A stretch of DNA of 64,000 bases from Symsagittifera roscoffensis (taxonomy: Eukaryota > Xenacoelomorpha > Acoela > Convolutidae): contig NC_087063.1 of NCBI RefSeq assembly GCF_963678635.1, forward strand, positions 9,272,386 to 9,336,385, written 5' to 3'. Positions 22,721 to 35,824 of this stretch are shown here, piece after piece (position 1 is the stretch's first letter; every line of letters starts with the position of its first letter). A model generated the notes under the pieces. The model worked only from the letters and a program-made list of their open reading frames with translations, was not told where the DNA came from and made no database searches. The position numbers and the translations under genes are program-made.

Positions 22721-24008
22721 GTAGTTTATCGATTCTGGGTAGTTTTACTGTTTTTTTTTTCATTTAACCAGAAACTGAAATTGTCAATTGAAAAGTTTTT
22801 GCACAATTTGTGCATCGTCTGACTCATAGCATAAAACTTAAAGAAAATGATAATCGATTTTAAAACAAACGACATCACAACTTAAAAACCATGATTAACA
22901 ATAAATCACTAATCAAAATCGAACATTTGTTAATACGTAATCAATTATGTCATCATTGTATAACAGTTTTTTAAATCTGGTTTAATTCTCAAAATTACTG
23001 TTTTCAATTTTTGTTTTACACAATTTATGTATCGAACAAGTTAGTTTTCAACTTAAATTTAGCTATGATTTCGCATAGATTTTAACTTAAGACTTAACCA
23101 CCTGCTGCTAAATCCTCGCGTGTGTTTCTTTTGGGCCACTCCCAATGGTATTACACCTTATGTGTATTACCCGTTTGATCTATAGTTTCTGACTTAAACC
23201 CAGGTTGTTGGGAGAAAATGTCGGACTGTTGGGAGAAAATGTTAATTTTTTTGAGTTTTCAGTTTTCTATTAAAATGTTGTAATTTTCTTGGGACTTTTC
23301 ATTGTTATTATCTCTGTACTATCTATTTTGTTTTTCTTCAAACCCAAATCTCCAAAAAAATAGAAAATGAAAGCTGTTTAAATGAGAACCAGAGAAATTT
23401 TTTCAACCTAGGCTGTAAAACAGTGTTCGACAATTTTTTTCCATTTCACATGACAAATAATTGGGACTTTGTTGTTTCAAAAGAGTGTAAGTCATTAATC
23501 TTACTTTTTTGTCCTAAAATGCGTTATCAAGCTGTCAATTTCTTTATTCTTAAAAGTAAATCAACCAAGAAATGCAAAGCTGGATAAATTTTTATTTCTG
23601 CAAATTATTGAAAAAATCCCTTAGCTTACATCCACAACACCTAAGCTCGTAAACCATTCTAGATTTCAGCTCACGTTCAAAGGGGGTTTTCAGGGAAGGA
23701 AGGCAAGTTTTTTATTTCCTTGTTTTGAAAAAAAATTGAGCTCCAGTTGTTTGCCGAATTTTGGATGCAAGTAGTTGCGATGGATTTCATCAATATTGTA
23801 ACGTTAGAATGGGAGGTGAGTCTTTCCGCAAAGTCTTCATTTTACCTTTTGATGCAGAAGTGTATATGACGTTTTTTCTTTTTATTTTTTAAAGTGTTGT
23901 TCGTAAAACTATCTCATTTGACCTTTTTCCGGGTTTGATTGTCTAACCATAGTTTTGATCTACATTCTCCTATTTTAAGGTTCAAATAGGGGAATGTGTC
24001 CAAATAGC
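22721..24008. other. AT-rich stretch, nothing recognised
   Basis: No coding match. It contains the direct repeat TGTTGGGAGAAAATGT near 23,205-23,245 (two copies about 23 bases apart). Confidence 0.4.
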
Positions 24009-24167
24009 AATTTAAGAAATGACGGCTCTGTCAAGTTATTGAGAGAATTTGTTGATTATATGTGCAAGAAAAGTTGTTTAAAAAATCTTTGCCGTAGAAA
24101 GAGAATTAGATAACATCACAGCAGAACATTTGAGGGATTAGATTTAGGTTGCAATTAGGTGAAACAG

Positions 24168-24443
24168 TTACTGTTTGAGTCTGTACAAATCCTTTTTATC
24201 AAAAAAATCAACACTTGTTTTTAATGGAAAATTGTGCAACTTTATTATAAAGTTGTTTATTTTCAAATCCAAAAAGGCCAACATCCCCTGATTATCAAGT
24301 TTCTTAAGATTGAACACTAAATTTTGGTGCAATTTTTTCTCTGCCTGTAAAACAATATCTGAGACATCACTAACAGTTCCCAAGATATCATCAACATACC
24401 TTATGGAAACTTTTAACACCCACTTCAGATTGGTCAATTTCAC
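24168..24443 (-). pseudogene. Penelope-like reverse transcriptase fragment in unit 1
   Basis: The frame contains IRYVDDILGTVSD, then KKLHQNLVFNLKKLDNQG and LAFLDLKIN. The YVDD catalytic block followed by H.NL.F.L...... L.FLD is characteristic of Penelope-like elements and unlike the YADD block of the surrounding LINE. It is truncated at both ends and is present again in unit 3. Confidence 0.7.
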
Positions 24444-24598
24444 CTTGTTTTATGCATGTCTTGCAAACTCATTTTGTGTCAGAATCGCTTGCATATTCGG
24501 ATTTTGACGTACTTCCACAGTATACGAGATACCAATTCAAGCAAGATTGACTTTCAATTCTTTTTTTCAGCAATTTCCTATTAAGCAGTTTTTGTTCT

Positions 24599-25088
24599 TC
24601 AGCCTTTTCTGTAGTTTGTGTACGCCTGCCAGCAGTTTTCGCGATGTTTTGGCATGGGGGTAGAAATTTTTACGTCAAAATGCGTCGCGAAATCACAAAA
24701 CTCAGCATCCGTTTGCTCTAATGTCGCTTCTTTCCTCAATTTCAGTTGTAGTTGAATTATTGACAAAGCTTTTGCCTTGCAACGGCTAAATTTTGGGCAC
24801 ACCCTCGACTTCATGGCAAACCTCGCTTATGAAGTTGGCGAATGAGTCTCTATTTTCATTGTGTCCTATGTGTGACTTACCACCCTTTGCACAGTAAGGG
24901 GCATGAGTCAGATTAAAAATTGCACCACATGCGCATGTGAGTGGGGTTTGGTTGATTCTCATTCGTATGTTATTTGTAACAAGAGATCTCATTTGTTCAG
25001 GTTGAAGTTTTTTTTTGCTAATTGGTAAAACAATGAGCCAGTTAGAAGCTCCCTTTTCACAAGTCGATTGCGTATTTATTCGTTTCAT
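24599..25088 (-). pseudogene. LINE C-terminal finger and nuclease-like blocks (unit 1)
   Basis: The frame 25,088-24,786 has CACGAIFNLTHAPYC followed by GHNENRDSFANFISEVCHEVEGVP, the counterpart of the RHN block in L1. The frame 24,814-24,599 carries HFDVKISTPMP, the counterpart of FFDVKIFNP. The two frames overlap with a shift, so the copy is broken. Confidence 0.75.
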
Positions 25089-27023
25089 TTAATGAGTTAA
25101 TAATGTTTGTTTGCTTTTGATTTGTTCTATCAATTTTCAAAATTTTGTAAACATTTGTTGCTGTGCTATTGCTGGGACAGGATTATGAGACTCCACTCCA
25201 GCACAATTGATGTTTTTTTAAACCATTCTAGGCAATTTTCGAGGTCGCATGGCAGTTTGATCTTGAGGCCGCATTTTATGGGGCAAGAAGTAAGGAGTTT
25301 TATTTGTCTTTACCGACTGGATTCAGTATTAGTTAATCTTTGATACTTTTTTCACATGTTTCTCAGTGTTTCATGGTATTAGGCGTTGTCCTAGTTAGAA
25401 ATGAAAGCTTTCTTGAACGTCTTTAGTATGGCAGGCAGAAACGTTTTGAGGGGATGTTTCAGCGATTTTGGTTAGTTTTTTCAAAAGTCGAATTTGCTCA
25501 TTCTGTTGAAACGCGAGGGGATTTAATATTCCGATTCTGCTCCTATAACAGAACAAAGCACTCCAGACCCTGCTTTAATAGTAATTCTAATTTTTTCGAA
25601 CATTTTCTCGGCCACAGTGCAATTTTCACTTTTGACTTTGAGTTGGCATTTGCATGCTATAACATGGTAGCCAAAGAATTCAACTAGTGAAACATTTTTT
25701 ATCTAAGATTGATCTTAGGTTGCCTAATTTACCGACTGCGTTGCCGTCGTCTGCGTACAAATTCTGTGTTACATTGTCTACTGATAAACGTTTCATGGGG
25801 GCTTCATTATGGCTAGACGTTATACGGTTTTTGCTAGCGGAACGCCTGGGGTTTTCCCTTCATGAGAGTAGATGGTATTTTTTGTTGTGTTGGCGAACAC
25901 TTAATGTGGCTTGAATTACGAGTTTCTTATAGCTGTTAAAAGGAATGGGCAAGGAATTTTGTAGCTTGTCAACGCCAGCTTTCGATTTAGTGAGCCCGAA
26001 GCGTTTTTGCATCAATCGGTAAAACTGCATCGGCGGAGTTTTTCCTGCATTGATCTCTCAGCTTGTGGATTGCATTTTCAATGCCTCGTTTTTGACCTAG
26101 ACAGAGTTGGTAGTTTGAACCTAGCGACCTGAGTTCGCTTTTTAGAATGTAGTTATTGTTCGTTATCTTTTATTACGCATAAAATCTACAATGTCTGTGG
26201 GTTTTACTCCTGGTTTCTTATCTAAGGGTTCTAATCTTCATGCGTTATGTGGTTCCATTTATTCTGGGTTTAATTCTTTGATGGCCAATTTGTTGGCGGT
26301 TTAAGCTTTTGTTATTGAAATCTCAACTGATTGGTGTCCCAAGTATGTTAAAATACTTATCAAAAACATCCCATCAAGAACAAATGGTTCAAGAGATCCG
26401 TGCAATCTCATGGCTGTTTTCTTGATCTCTTGAGCGTTCATCTGATCAAATATGGATGGATAAAGTGGGATTGTTTAATTTGAGACTTAAGGATTGGATG
26501 TAGGTATAATATAGTTATCAATAATTGGTGGGTGCTTCTGAGTAAAAATCTGTTCCACTAATTGACCTTAAATGGTCTCGTCGAGCAAAAAAAAAGCTTT
26601 TGGATGCGTCGGTTAGTTTTGCTGATGCGTTTGATATTTTTTCGGCATTCGTTAGTTTGTTGAGCTGATGGTCTTCAATTTCAGTTTTTTGTCTATTTAC
26701 TTTTGTCAAGAGCTTTTTCAAAGCCCTTTCTTGGTTATGTAGGTCATTCAGGTCTCCTTCCGTCCATTCCTTAAGTCGCCTTGCTTGCGTTTTAGACGAG
26801 GATACATCGTTTTTGGGCTTCATTTTGCACAGTAGTAAAGGAAAGATCATTGCTGCGTTCACTGCGAATTTTTTTTTGTTTTTAGGTTGCTCAGAGTTTT
26901 ATTGAGGGTTTCAATGAATCTTAAACCAGCTTAAATTACTGATGAAAAAATAAAATCCGGTTCCCAATTGAGAACTTTAGTATAAATTTTCCTTGTGGTT
27001 TCTATGAGTTTTGGACAGGGGTT

Positions 27024-27310
27024 TCACCATTGTTCTTGTGTTGTTAAAGGTTCTATAGTGGAGGGTTCTCTTGAGTTTTGTGAGAGCGGGGCATTGGAAG
27101 GGTGAGGACGGAGTGGTGGGCGTGCTGTTTCAGCTAGTGTTGGGGTATGTGTTGTTAGCTCGGAAAAATTGGGAGGTGCAACGTTGACAGCTGAAATTGT
27201 CATAGCGATCACTGCTGCGGGCTGAGCCGCTGCATTTTTTCTCATGTAGCCTGGGCATGTGAAGCACCAAACACCTCCCTCTCGCAAGCTTATTTTACAA
27301 ATAAGGCAAT
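27024..27310 (-). pseudogene. LINE N-terminal zinc finger region (unit 1)
   Basis: HCLICK and WCFTCPGYMRK form a C-x2-C / C-x2-C finger, followed by a Thr/Pro/Ala-rich linker. It lies at the right edge of unit 1, 15-20 bases from where unit 2 begins, so the array joins one element's N-terminus to the next element's C-terminal side. Confidence 0.6.
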
Positions 27311-27326
27311 GTGATTGACTAGCAAT

Positions 27327-29882
27327 TTAAGAAACGACGGCTCTGTGAAGTTAATGAGAGAATTTGTAGATTATATGTGCAAGAAAAGTTGTTTGAAAAA
27401 TCTTTGCCGTAGAAAGAGAATTAGATTACATCACAGCAGAACATTTGAGGGGTTTGATTTAGGTTGCAATTAGGTGAGAAAATTACTGTTTGAGTCTGTA
27501 CAAAATATTTTTATCTAAATAAACATCAGTTGATTGTAAATAAAAAATTGTGCAATTTAAAAAAAAATATTTTACAGTTCTGAATTGTTTTGAGGATGAT
27601 CACTGTCTTGATTCTCATCCTTATCACAGTTAAAAAAACAGAGTTCTAATTTTTCAGGTTGAAGTTGTATCCGCTTAGTGGTAAAGCAATGAGCCATTCA
27701 GAGGCTCCCTTTTAAGAAGCCAGGTGGATTTTATATTTATCAGTTTCATCTAAGGAGTTGTTGAATTTGTTTTGCTTTCGATTTGTTCTATCAATTTTTA
27801 ATTTTTTGTTCAAATTTTTCACACTGTGTTTTTGCTGTCATAGGAACTTGCGCTGTCAAGTTAACCAGAGCAAATTTAATTTAAAAAAAACCCTTATCAT
27901 AGAAACAAAATTGGATGAGTTCAACATGAACATTTCAGGGGTTATACTTAGGTTGCGATTAGATAAGACAATAAGTGTATGAGGGTGTACAAACCTATTT
28001 ATTAAAAAAGCACATTATTGTTTAAACAAACTTTGCGATTTTTAAAACAAATTTTTCGAGTTGTTACAATTCTGAATTGTTTTGAGGATGATCATTGTTT
28101 TGGGCTGATAATTATTTGTGTCTGGGGTAGTCAAGTCTTTTCACTGCTGTTCTAATTTTGTAAATACAGCTCGTTGCCATTGTATCCAGCAATTTTTGTT
28201 AGTGCTCTTAGGCGCTTTGGTTTGTACTGCAAAAGTATTTCAATCAGATCATGAAGCGTTGCGCCGCGGTAGGAGTGAACTGTTGGTATTACTAGTTTAA
28301 TATATTTGGTCCTTGCAGTCCCGATAACAAGTTTCTGTGAAAAAAAGGGATGCGTCTTGCCTTGAAATGCGGCATACACTTGAAGCAAAAACAAATAGGG
28401 CGAGATATGAAGCTCTTTAAAAAACAATGAGTGTTGGGGTGGTTTATGAATCTTTTCCTTTAGGAGTTTAATTTTGTTTCAAGTGCGACGAGGGCGATGA
28501 AAAAAAGAGTAAGGAGTAGTGCAACCTGAGGCATCAACCTGAGGCATCAAGTTTTCGGCATCAATCGATAAAACTGCATCGGCGGAGTTTTTCCTGCATT
28601 GATCTCTCAGCTTGTGGATTGCATTTTCAATGCCTCGTTTTTGACCTAGACAGAGTTGATAGTTTGAACCTAGCGACCTGAGTTCGCTTTTTAGAATGTA
28701 GTTATTGTTCGTTATCTTATTACGCATAAAATCTCCAATGTCTGTGGGTCTTACTCCTGGTTTCTTATCTAAGGGTTTTAATCTTCATGCGTTATGTGGT
28801 TCCATTTATTCTGGGTTTAGTTTTTTGATGGCCAAATTGTTGGCGGTTTAAACTTTTGTTTATGAAATCTCAACTGATTGGTGTCCGAAGTATGTTAAAA
28901 TACTTCTCAAATACATCCCATCAAAAACAAATGGTTCAAGAGATCCGTGCAATCTTATGGATTCTTTCTTGATCTCTTGAGCGTTCATCTGATCAAATAT
29001 CGATGGACAAGTAAGGAATGGTTTAAATTGAGACTTAAGGAATGGATGTAGGTATAAAATAGTTATCAATAATTGGTGGGTGCTTCTGAGTAAAAATTTG
29101 TCCCACTAATTGAACTTAATTGATCTCGTCGATTAAAAGAAAGCCTTTGGATGGGTCCATTAGTTTTGCTGATGCGCTTGATATTTTTCCGGCATCCGTT
29201 AGTTTGTTGAACTGGTGGACTTCACTTTCAGTTTTGTGTCTATTTATTTTTGTCAAGAGCATTTGCAAAGCCCTTTCTTCATTATGTAGGTCATCCAGGT
29301 CTCCTTCCGTCCATTCCTTAAGTCACCTTGCTTTTGTTTTAGACAAAGATGCATCGTTTTTGGGCTTCATTTTGCACAGTAGTAAAGGAAAGATCATTGC
29401 TGCGTTCACTGCAAAAAAAATTTTGTTGTTTTTAGGTTTCTCAGAGTTTTATTGATGGTTTCAATGGAGTTTTAACCAACTTAAATTGCTGATGAAAAAA
29501 TCAAATCCGGTTCCCAATTTAGAACTTTAGTATAAATTTTCCTTGTGGTTTCTATGAGTTTTGGACAGGGGTTTCACCATTGTTCTTGTAATGTTAAAGG
29601 TTCTATAGTGGAGGGTTCTCTTGAGTTTTGTGAGAGTGGGGCATTGGAAGGGTGAGTACGGAGTGGTGGGAGTGCTGTTTCAGCTAGTGGTGGGGTATTG
29701 CATTCAAATGTGTCGTTAGCTTAGAAAAATTGGGAGTTGCAACGTTGACAGCTGAAATTGTCATAGCGATCACTCCTGCGGGCTGAGCCGCTGCATTTTT
29801 TTGGCATGTAGCCTAGGCATGGGAAGCACCAATCACCTCTCTCTCGCAAGATTATTTTACAAATAAGGCAATGTGTTTGAGT
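27327..29882 (-). mobile_element. Tandem LINE array, unit 2
   Basis: Same left-end sequence as unit 1. It holds no Penelope-like fragment. Near 27,850 an older, more diverged copy of the unit start appears, so unit 2 is itself composite. It contains coding-like minus frames 28,427-28,152 (upstream conserved region, with GATLHDLIEILLQY) and 28,727-28,479 (LCLGQKRGIENAIHKLRDQC, then AVLSIDAENL, the first RT motif). Confidence 0.75.
28152..28727 (-). pseudogene. LINE pre-RT and RT-start fragments (unit 2)
   Basis: QLCLGQKRGIENAIHKLRD followed by SADAVLSIDAENL matches the block just before and including the first catalytic Asp of this RT family. The upstream frame carries the conserved block seen near 18,400-18,250 in L1. 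Part of the same block recurs near 36,690-36,860. Confidence 0.7.
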
Positions 29883-32800
29883 AGCAATTTAAGAAACGAC
29901 GGCTCTGTGAAGTTAATGAGAGAATTAGTAGATTATATGTGCAAGAAAAGTTGTTTAAAAAATCTTTGCCGTAGAAAGAGAATTAGATTACATCACAGCA
30001 GAACATTTAAGGGGTTAGATTTAGGTTGCAATTAGGTGAGAAAATTACTGTTTGAGTCTGTACAAATAATTTTTATCTAAATAAACAACAGTTGATTGTA
30101 AATAGAAAATTGTGATTGAACACTAAATTTTGGTGCAATTTTTTCTCTGCCTGTAAAACAATATCTGGGACATCACTAACAGTTCCCAAGATATCATCAA
30201 CATACCTTATGGAAACTTTTAACACCCACTTCAGATTGGTCAATTTCACCTTGTTTTATGCATGTCTTGCAAACTCATTTTGTGTCAGAAACGCTTGCAT
30301 ATTCGGATTTTGACGTACTTCCACAGTATACGAGATACCAATTCAAGCAAGATTGACTTTCAATTCTTTTTTTCAGCAGTTTCCTATTAAGCAGTTTTTG
30401 TTCTTCAGCCTTTTCTGATGTTTGTGTACGCCTGCCAGCAGTTTTCGCGATGTTTTGGCATGGATGTAGAAATTTTTTACGTCAAAAAAAGCGTCGCGAA
30501 ATCACAAAACTCAGCATCCGTTTGCTCTAATGTCGCTTCTTTCCTCAATTTCAGTTGTAGTTGAATTATTGACAAAGCTTTTGCCTTGCAACGGCTAAAT
30601 TTTGGGCACACCCTCGACTTCATGGCAAACCTCGTTTATGAGGTTGGCGAATGGGTCTCTATTTTCATTGTGTCCTATGTGTGACTTACCACCCTTTGCA
30701 CAGTAAGGGGCATGAGTCAGATTAAAAATTGCACCACATGCGCATGTGAGTGGGGTTCGGTTGATTCTCATTCGTATGTTATTTGTAACAAGAGATCTCA
30801 TTTGTTCAGGTTGAAGTTGTATTTGCTTATTGGTAAAACAATGAGCCAGTTAGAAGCTCCCTTTTCACAAGTCAATTGCGTATTTATTCGTTCCATTTAA
30901 TGAGTTAATAATGTTTGTTTGCTTTTGATTTGTTCTATCAATTTTTAAAATTTTGTAAACATTTTTCTTGCTGTGCTATTGCTGGGACAGGATTATGAGA
31001 CTCCACTCCAGCACAATTGATGTTTTTTTAAACCATTCTAGGCAATTTTTGAGGTCGGATGGCAGTTTGATCTTGAGGCCGCATTTTATGGGGCAAGAAG
31101 TAAGGAGTTTTATTTGTCTTTACCGACTGGATTCAGTATTAGTTAATCTTTGATACTTTTTTCACATGTTTCTCAGTGTTTCATGGTATTAGGCGTTGTC
31201 CTAGTTAGAAATGAAAGCTTTCTTGAACGTCTTTAGTATGGCAGGCATAAACGTTTTGAGGGGATGTTTCAGCGATTTTGGTTAGTTTTTTCAAAAGTCG
31301 AATTTGCTCATTCTGTTGAAACGCGAGGGGATTTAATATTCCGATTCTGCTCCTATAACAGAACAAAGCACTCCAGACCCTGCTTTAATAGTAATTCTAA
31401 TTTTTTCGAACATTTTCTCGGCCTCAGTGCAATTTTCACATTTGACTTTGAGTTGGCATTTGCATGCTATAACATGGTAGCCAAAGAATTCAACTAGTGA
31501 AACATTTTTTATCTAAGATTGATCTTAGGTTGCCTAATTTACCGACTGCGTTGCCGTCGTCTGCGTACAAATTCTGTGTTACATTGTCTACTGATAAACG
31601 TTTCATGTGGGCTTCATTATGGCTAGACCTTATACGGTTTTTGCTAGCGGAACGCCTGGGGTTTTCCCTTCATGAGAGTAGATGGTATTTTTTGTTGTGT
31701 TGGCGAACACTTAATGTGGCTTGAATTACGAGTTTCTTATAGCTGTTAAAAGGAATGGGCAAGGAATTTTGTAGCTTGTCAACGCCAGCTTTCGATTTAG
31801 TGAGCCCGAAGCGTTTTTGCATCAATCGGTAAAACTGCATCGGCGGAGTTTTTCCTGCATTGATCTCTCAGCTTGTGGATTGCATTTTCAATGCCTCGTT
31901 TTTGACCTAGACAGAGTTGGTAGTTTGAACCTAGCGACCTGAGTTCGCTTTTTAGATTGTAGTTATTGTTCGTTATCTTTTATTACGCATAAAATCTCCA
32001 ATGTCTGTGGGTCTTACTCCTGGTTTCTTATATAAGGGTTTTAATCTTCATGTGTTATGTGGTTCCATTTATTCTGGGTTTAGTTCTTTGATGGCCAAAT
32101 TGTTGGCGGTTTAAACTTTTTTTTTTGAAATCTGATTGGTGTCCGAAGTATGTTAAAATACTTCTCAAATACATCCCATCAAAAACAAATGGTTCAAGAG
32201 ATCCGTGCAATCTTATGGATGCTTTCTTGATCTCTTGAGCGTTCATCTGATCGAACATCGATGGACAAATAAGGAATGGTTTAAATTGAGACTTAAGGAA
32301 TAGATGTAGGTATAAAATAGTTATCAATATTTGGTGGGTGCTTCTGAGTAAAAATTTGTTCCACTAATTGAACATAATTGATCTCGTCGAGCAAAAGAAA
32401 GCCTTTGGATGGGTCCGTTAGTTTTGCTGATGCGCTTGATATTTTGCTGATCCGCATCCGTTAGTTTGTTGAATTGGTGGTCTTCACTTTCAGTTTTTTG
32501 TCTATTTACTTTTGTCAAGAGCATTTGCAAAGCCCTTTCCTCGTTATATAGGTCATCCAGGTCTCCTTCCGTCCATTCCTTAAGTCACCTTGCTTTTGTT
32601 TTAGACAAGGATACATCGTTTTTGGGCTTCATTTTGCACAGTAGTAAAGGAAAGATCATTGCTGCGTTCACTGCGAGTTTTTTGTTTTTGTTTTTAGGTT
32701 GCTCAGAGTCTTATTGATGGGTTCAATGAAGTTTTAACCAACTTAAATTACTGATGAAAAAATCAAATCCGGTTCCCAATTTAGAACTTTAGTATAAATT

Positions 32801-33146
32801 TTCCTTGTGGTTTCTATGAGTTTTGGACAGGGGTTTCACCATTGTTCTTGTAATGTTAAAGGTTCTATAGTGGAGGGTTCTCTTGAGTTTTGTGAGAGTG
32901 GGGCATTGGAAGGGTGAGTACGGAGTGGTGGGAGTGCTGTTTCAGCTAGTGGTGGGGTATTGCATTCATATATGTCGTTAGCTCAGAAAAATTGGGAGTT
33001 GCAACGTTGACAGCTGAAATTGTCATAGCGATCACTGCTGCGGGCTGAGCCGCTGCATTTTTTTGGCATGTAGCCTAGGCATGGGAAGCACCAATCACCT
33101 CTCTCTCGCAAGATTATTTTACAAATAAGGCAATGTGTTTGAGTAG
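29883..33146 (-). mobile_element. Tandem LINE array, unit 3
   Basis: Same left end; carries the Penelope-like fragment (about 30,115-30,320) and the finger block with CACGAIFNLTHAPYC (30,801-30,595). Over 30,120-32,000 it matches unit 1 almost base for base at an offset of 5,810. Confidence 0.8.
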
Positions 33147-35824
33147 CAATTTAAGAAACGACGGCTCTGTGAAGTTAATGAGAGAATTTGTAGATTATAT
33201 GTGCAAGAAAAGTTGTTTAAAAAATCTTTGCCGTAGAAAGAGAATTAGATTAAATCACAGCAGAACATCTAAGGGGTTAGATTTAGGTTGCAATTAGGTG
33301 AGAAAATTACTGTTTGAGTCTGTACAAATAATTTTTATCAAAATAAACAACAGTTGATTGTAAATGGAAAATTGTGCAATTTAAAAAAAAAATTATATTA
33401 CAGTTGTGAATTGTTTTGGGGATGATCACTGTCTTGGTTCTCATCCATATCACAATTAAAAAACAGAGTTCTGATTTTTTCAGGTTGAAATTGTATCCGC
33501 TTGGTGGTAAAGCAATGAGCCATTCAGAGGCTCCCTTTTAAGAAGCCAGGTGGATTTTATATTTATCAGTTTCATCTAAGGAGTTGTTGAATTTGTTTTG
33601 CTTTCGATTTGTTCTATCAATTTTTAAAATTTTGTAAACATTTTTCTTGCTGTGCTATTGCTGGGACAGGATTATGAGACTCCACTCCAGCACAATTGAT
33701 GTTTTTTTAAACCATTCTAGGCAATTTTCGAGGTCGGATGGCAGTTTGATCTTGAGGCCGCATTTTATGGGGCAAGAAGTAAGGAGTTTTATTTGTCTTT
33801 ACCGACTGGATTCAGTATTAGTTAATCTTTGATACTTTTTTCACATGTTTCTCAGTGTTTCATGGTATTAGGCGTTGTCCTAGTTAGAAATGAAAGCTTT
33901 CTTGAACGTCTTTAGTATGGCAGGCAGAAACGTTTTGAGGGGATGTTTCAGCGATTTTGGTTAGTTTTTTCAAAAGTCGAATTTGCTCATTCTGTTGAAA
34001 CGCGAGGGGATTTAATATTCCGATTCTGCTCCTATAACAGAACAAAGCACTCCAGACCCTGCTTTAATAGTAATTCTAATTTTTTCGAACATTTTCTCGG
34101 CCTCAGTGCAATTTTCACATTTGACTTTGAGTTGGCATTTGCATGCTATAACATGGTAGCCAAAGAATTCAACTAGTGAAACATTTTTTATCTAAGATTG
34201 ATCTTAGGTTGCCTAATTTACCGACTGCGTTGCCGTCGTCTGCGTACAAATTCTGTGTTACATTGTCTACTGATAAACGTTTCATGTGGGCTTCATTATG
34301 GCTAGACCTTATACGGTTTTTGCTAGCGGAACGCCTGGGGTTTTCCCTTCATGAGAGTAGATGGTATTTTTTGTTGTGTTGGCGAACACTTAATGTGGCT
34401 TGAATTACGAGTTTCTTATAGCTGTTAAAAGGAATGGGCAAGGAATTTTGTAGCTTGTCAACGCCAGCTTTCGATTTAGTGAGCCCGAAGCGTTTTTGCA
34501 TCAATCGGTAAAACTGCATCGGCGGAGTTTTTCCTGCATTGATCTCTCAGCTTGTGGATTGCATTTTCAATGCCTCGTTTTTGACCTAGACAGAGTTGGT
34601 AGTTTGAACCTAGCGACCTGAGTTCGCTTTTTAGAATGTAGTTATTGTTCGTTATCTTTTATTACGCATAAAATCTCCAATGTCTGTGGGTCTTACTCCT
34701 GGTTTCTTATCTAAGGGTTTTAATCTTCATGTGTTATGTGGTTCCATTTATTCTGGGTTTAGTTCTTTGATGGCCAAATTGTTGGCGGTTTATTTTTTTT
34801 TTTTGAAATCTGATTGGTGTCCGAAGTATGTTAAAATACTTCTCAAATACATCCCATCAAAAACAAATGGTTCAAGAGATCCGTGCAATCTTATGGATGC
34901 TTTCTTGATCTCTTGAGCGTTCATCTGATCGAACATCGATGGACAAATAAGGAATGGTTTAAATTGAGACTTAAGGAATAGATGTAGGTATAAAATAGTT
35001 ATCAATATTTGGTGGGTGCTTCTGAGTAAAAATTTGTTCCACTAATTGAACATAATTGATCTCGTCGAGCAAAAGAAAGCCTTTGGATGGGTCCGTTAGT
35101 TTTGCTGATGCGCTTGATATTTTGCTGATCCGCATCCGTTAGTTTGTTGAATTGGTGGTCTTCACTTTCAGTTTTTTGTCTATTTACTTTTGTCAAGAGC
35201 ATTTGCAAAGCCCTTTCCTCGTTATATAGGTCATCCAGGTCTCCTTCCGTCCATTCTTTAAGTCACCTTGCTTTTGTTTTAGACAAGGATACATCGTTTT
35301 TGGGCTTCATTTTGCACAGTAGTAAAGGAAAGATCATTGCTGCGTTCACTGCGAATTTTTTGTTTTTGTTTTTAGGTTGCTCAGAGTCTTATTGATGGGT
35401 TCAATGAAGTTTTAACCAACTTAAATTACTGATGAAAAAATCAAATCCGGTTCCCAATTTAGAACTTTAGTATAAATTTTCCTTGTGGTTTCTATGAGTT
35501 TTGGACAGGGGTTTCACCATTGTTCTTGTAATGTTAAAGGTTCTATAGTGGAGGGTTCTCTTGAGTTTTGTGAGAGTGGGGCATTGGAAGGGTGAGTACG
35601 GAGTGGTGGGAGTGCTGTTTCAGCTAGTGGTGGGGTATTGCATTCATATATGTCGTTAGCTTAGAAAAATTGGGAGTTGCAACGTTGACAGCTGAAATTG
35701 TCATAGCGATCACTGCTGCGGGCTGAGCCGCTGCATTTTTTTGGCATGTATCCTAGGCATGGGAAGCACCAATCACCTCTCTCTCGCAAGATTATTTTAC
35801 AAATAAGGCAATGTGTTTGAGTAG
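33147..35824 (-). mobile_element. Tandem LINE array, unit 4
   Basis: Matches unit 3 nearly base for base at an offset of 2,678-2,679 from about 33,600 on. Its left part is of the unit 2 type and lacks the Penelope-like fragment. Identical chance frames on the plus strand in units 1, 3 and 4 reflect this close similarity. Confidence 0.8.

Larger units (their letters stand above)
24009..27326 (-). mobile_element. Tandem LINE array, unit 1
   Basis: This is the first of five head-to-tail units whose left ends share aatttaagaaacgacggctctgt. The minus strand reads, right to left, an N-terminal C-x2-C...C-x2-C finger (HCLICK...WCFTCPGY, about 27,315-27,235), a Pro/Ala/Thr-rich linker, RT blocks (SIDAENL region, a decayed S.EG.T.GDPLA block, an ADDG-like block and a VLGSVIG-like block), then the zinc/RHN-like and nuclease-like blocks (25,088-24,599). 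Many stops and frameshifts are present. Related to L1 but a separate subfamily. Confidence 0.8.

Noticed and set aside
25454-25914. Plus-strand frames repeated identically at 31,264-31,724 and 33,943-34,403
   Set aside because: They are conserved only because the array units are near-identical; the minus strand carries LINE RT blocks there.
30968-31153. Plus-strand frame recurring at 33,647
   Set aside because: Opposite strand of the decayed LINE; no independent evidence.
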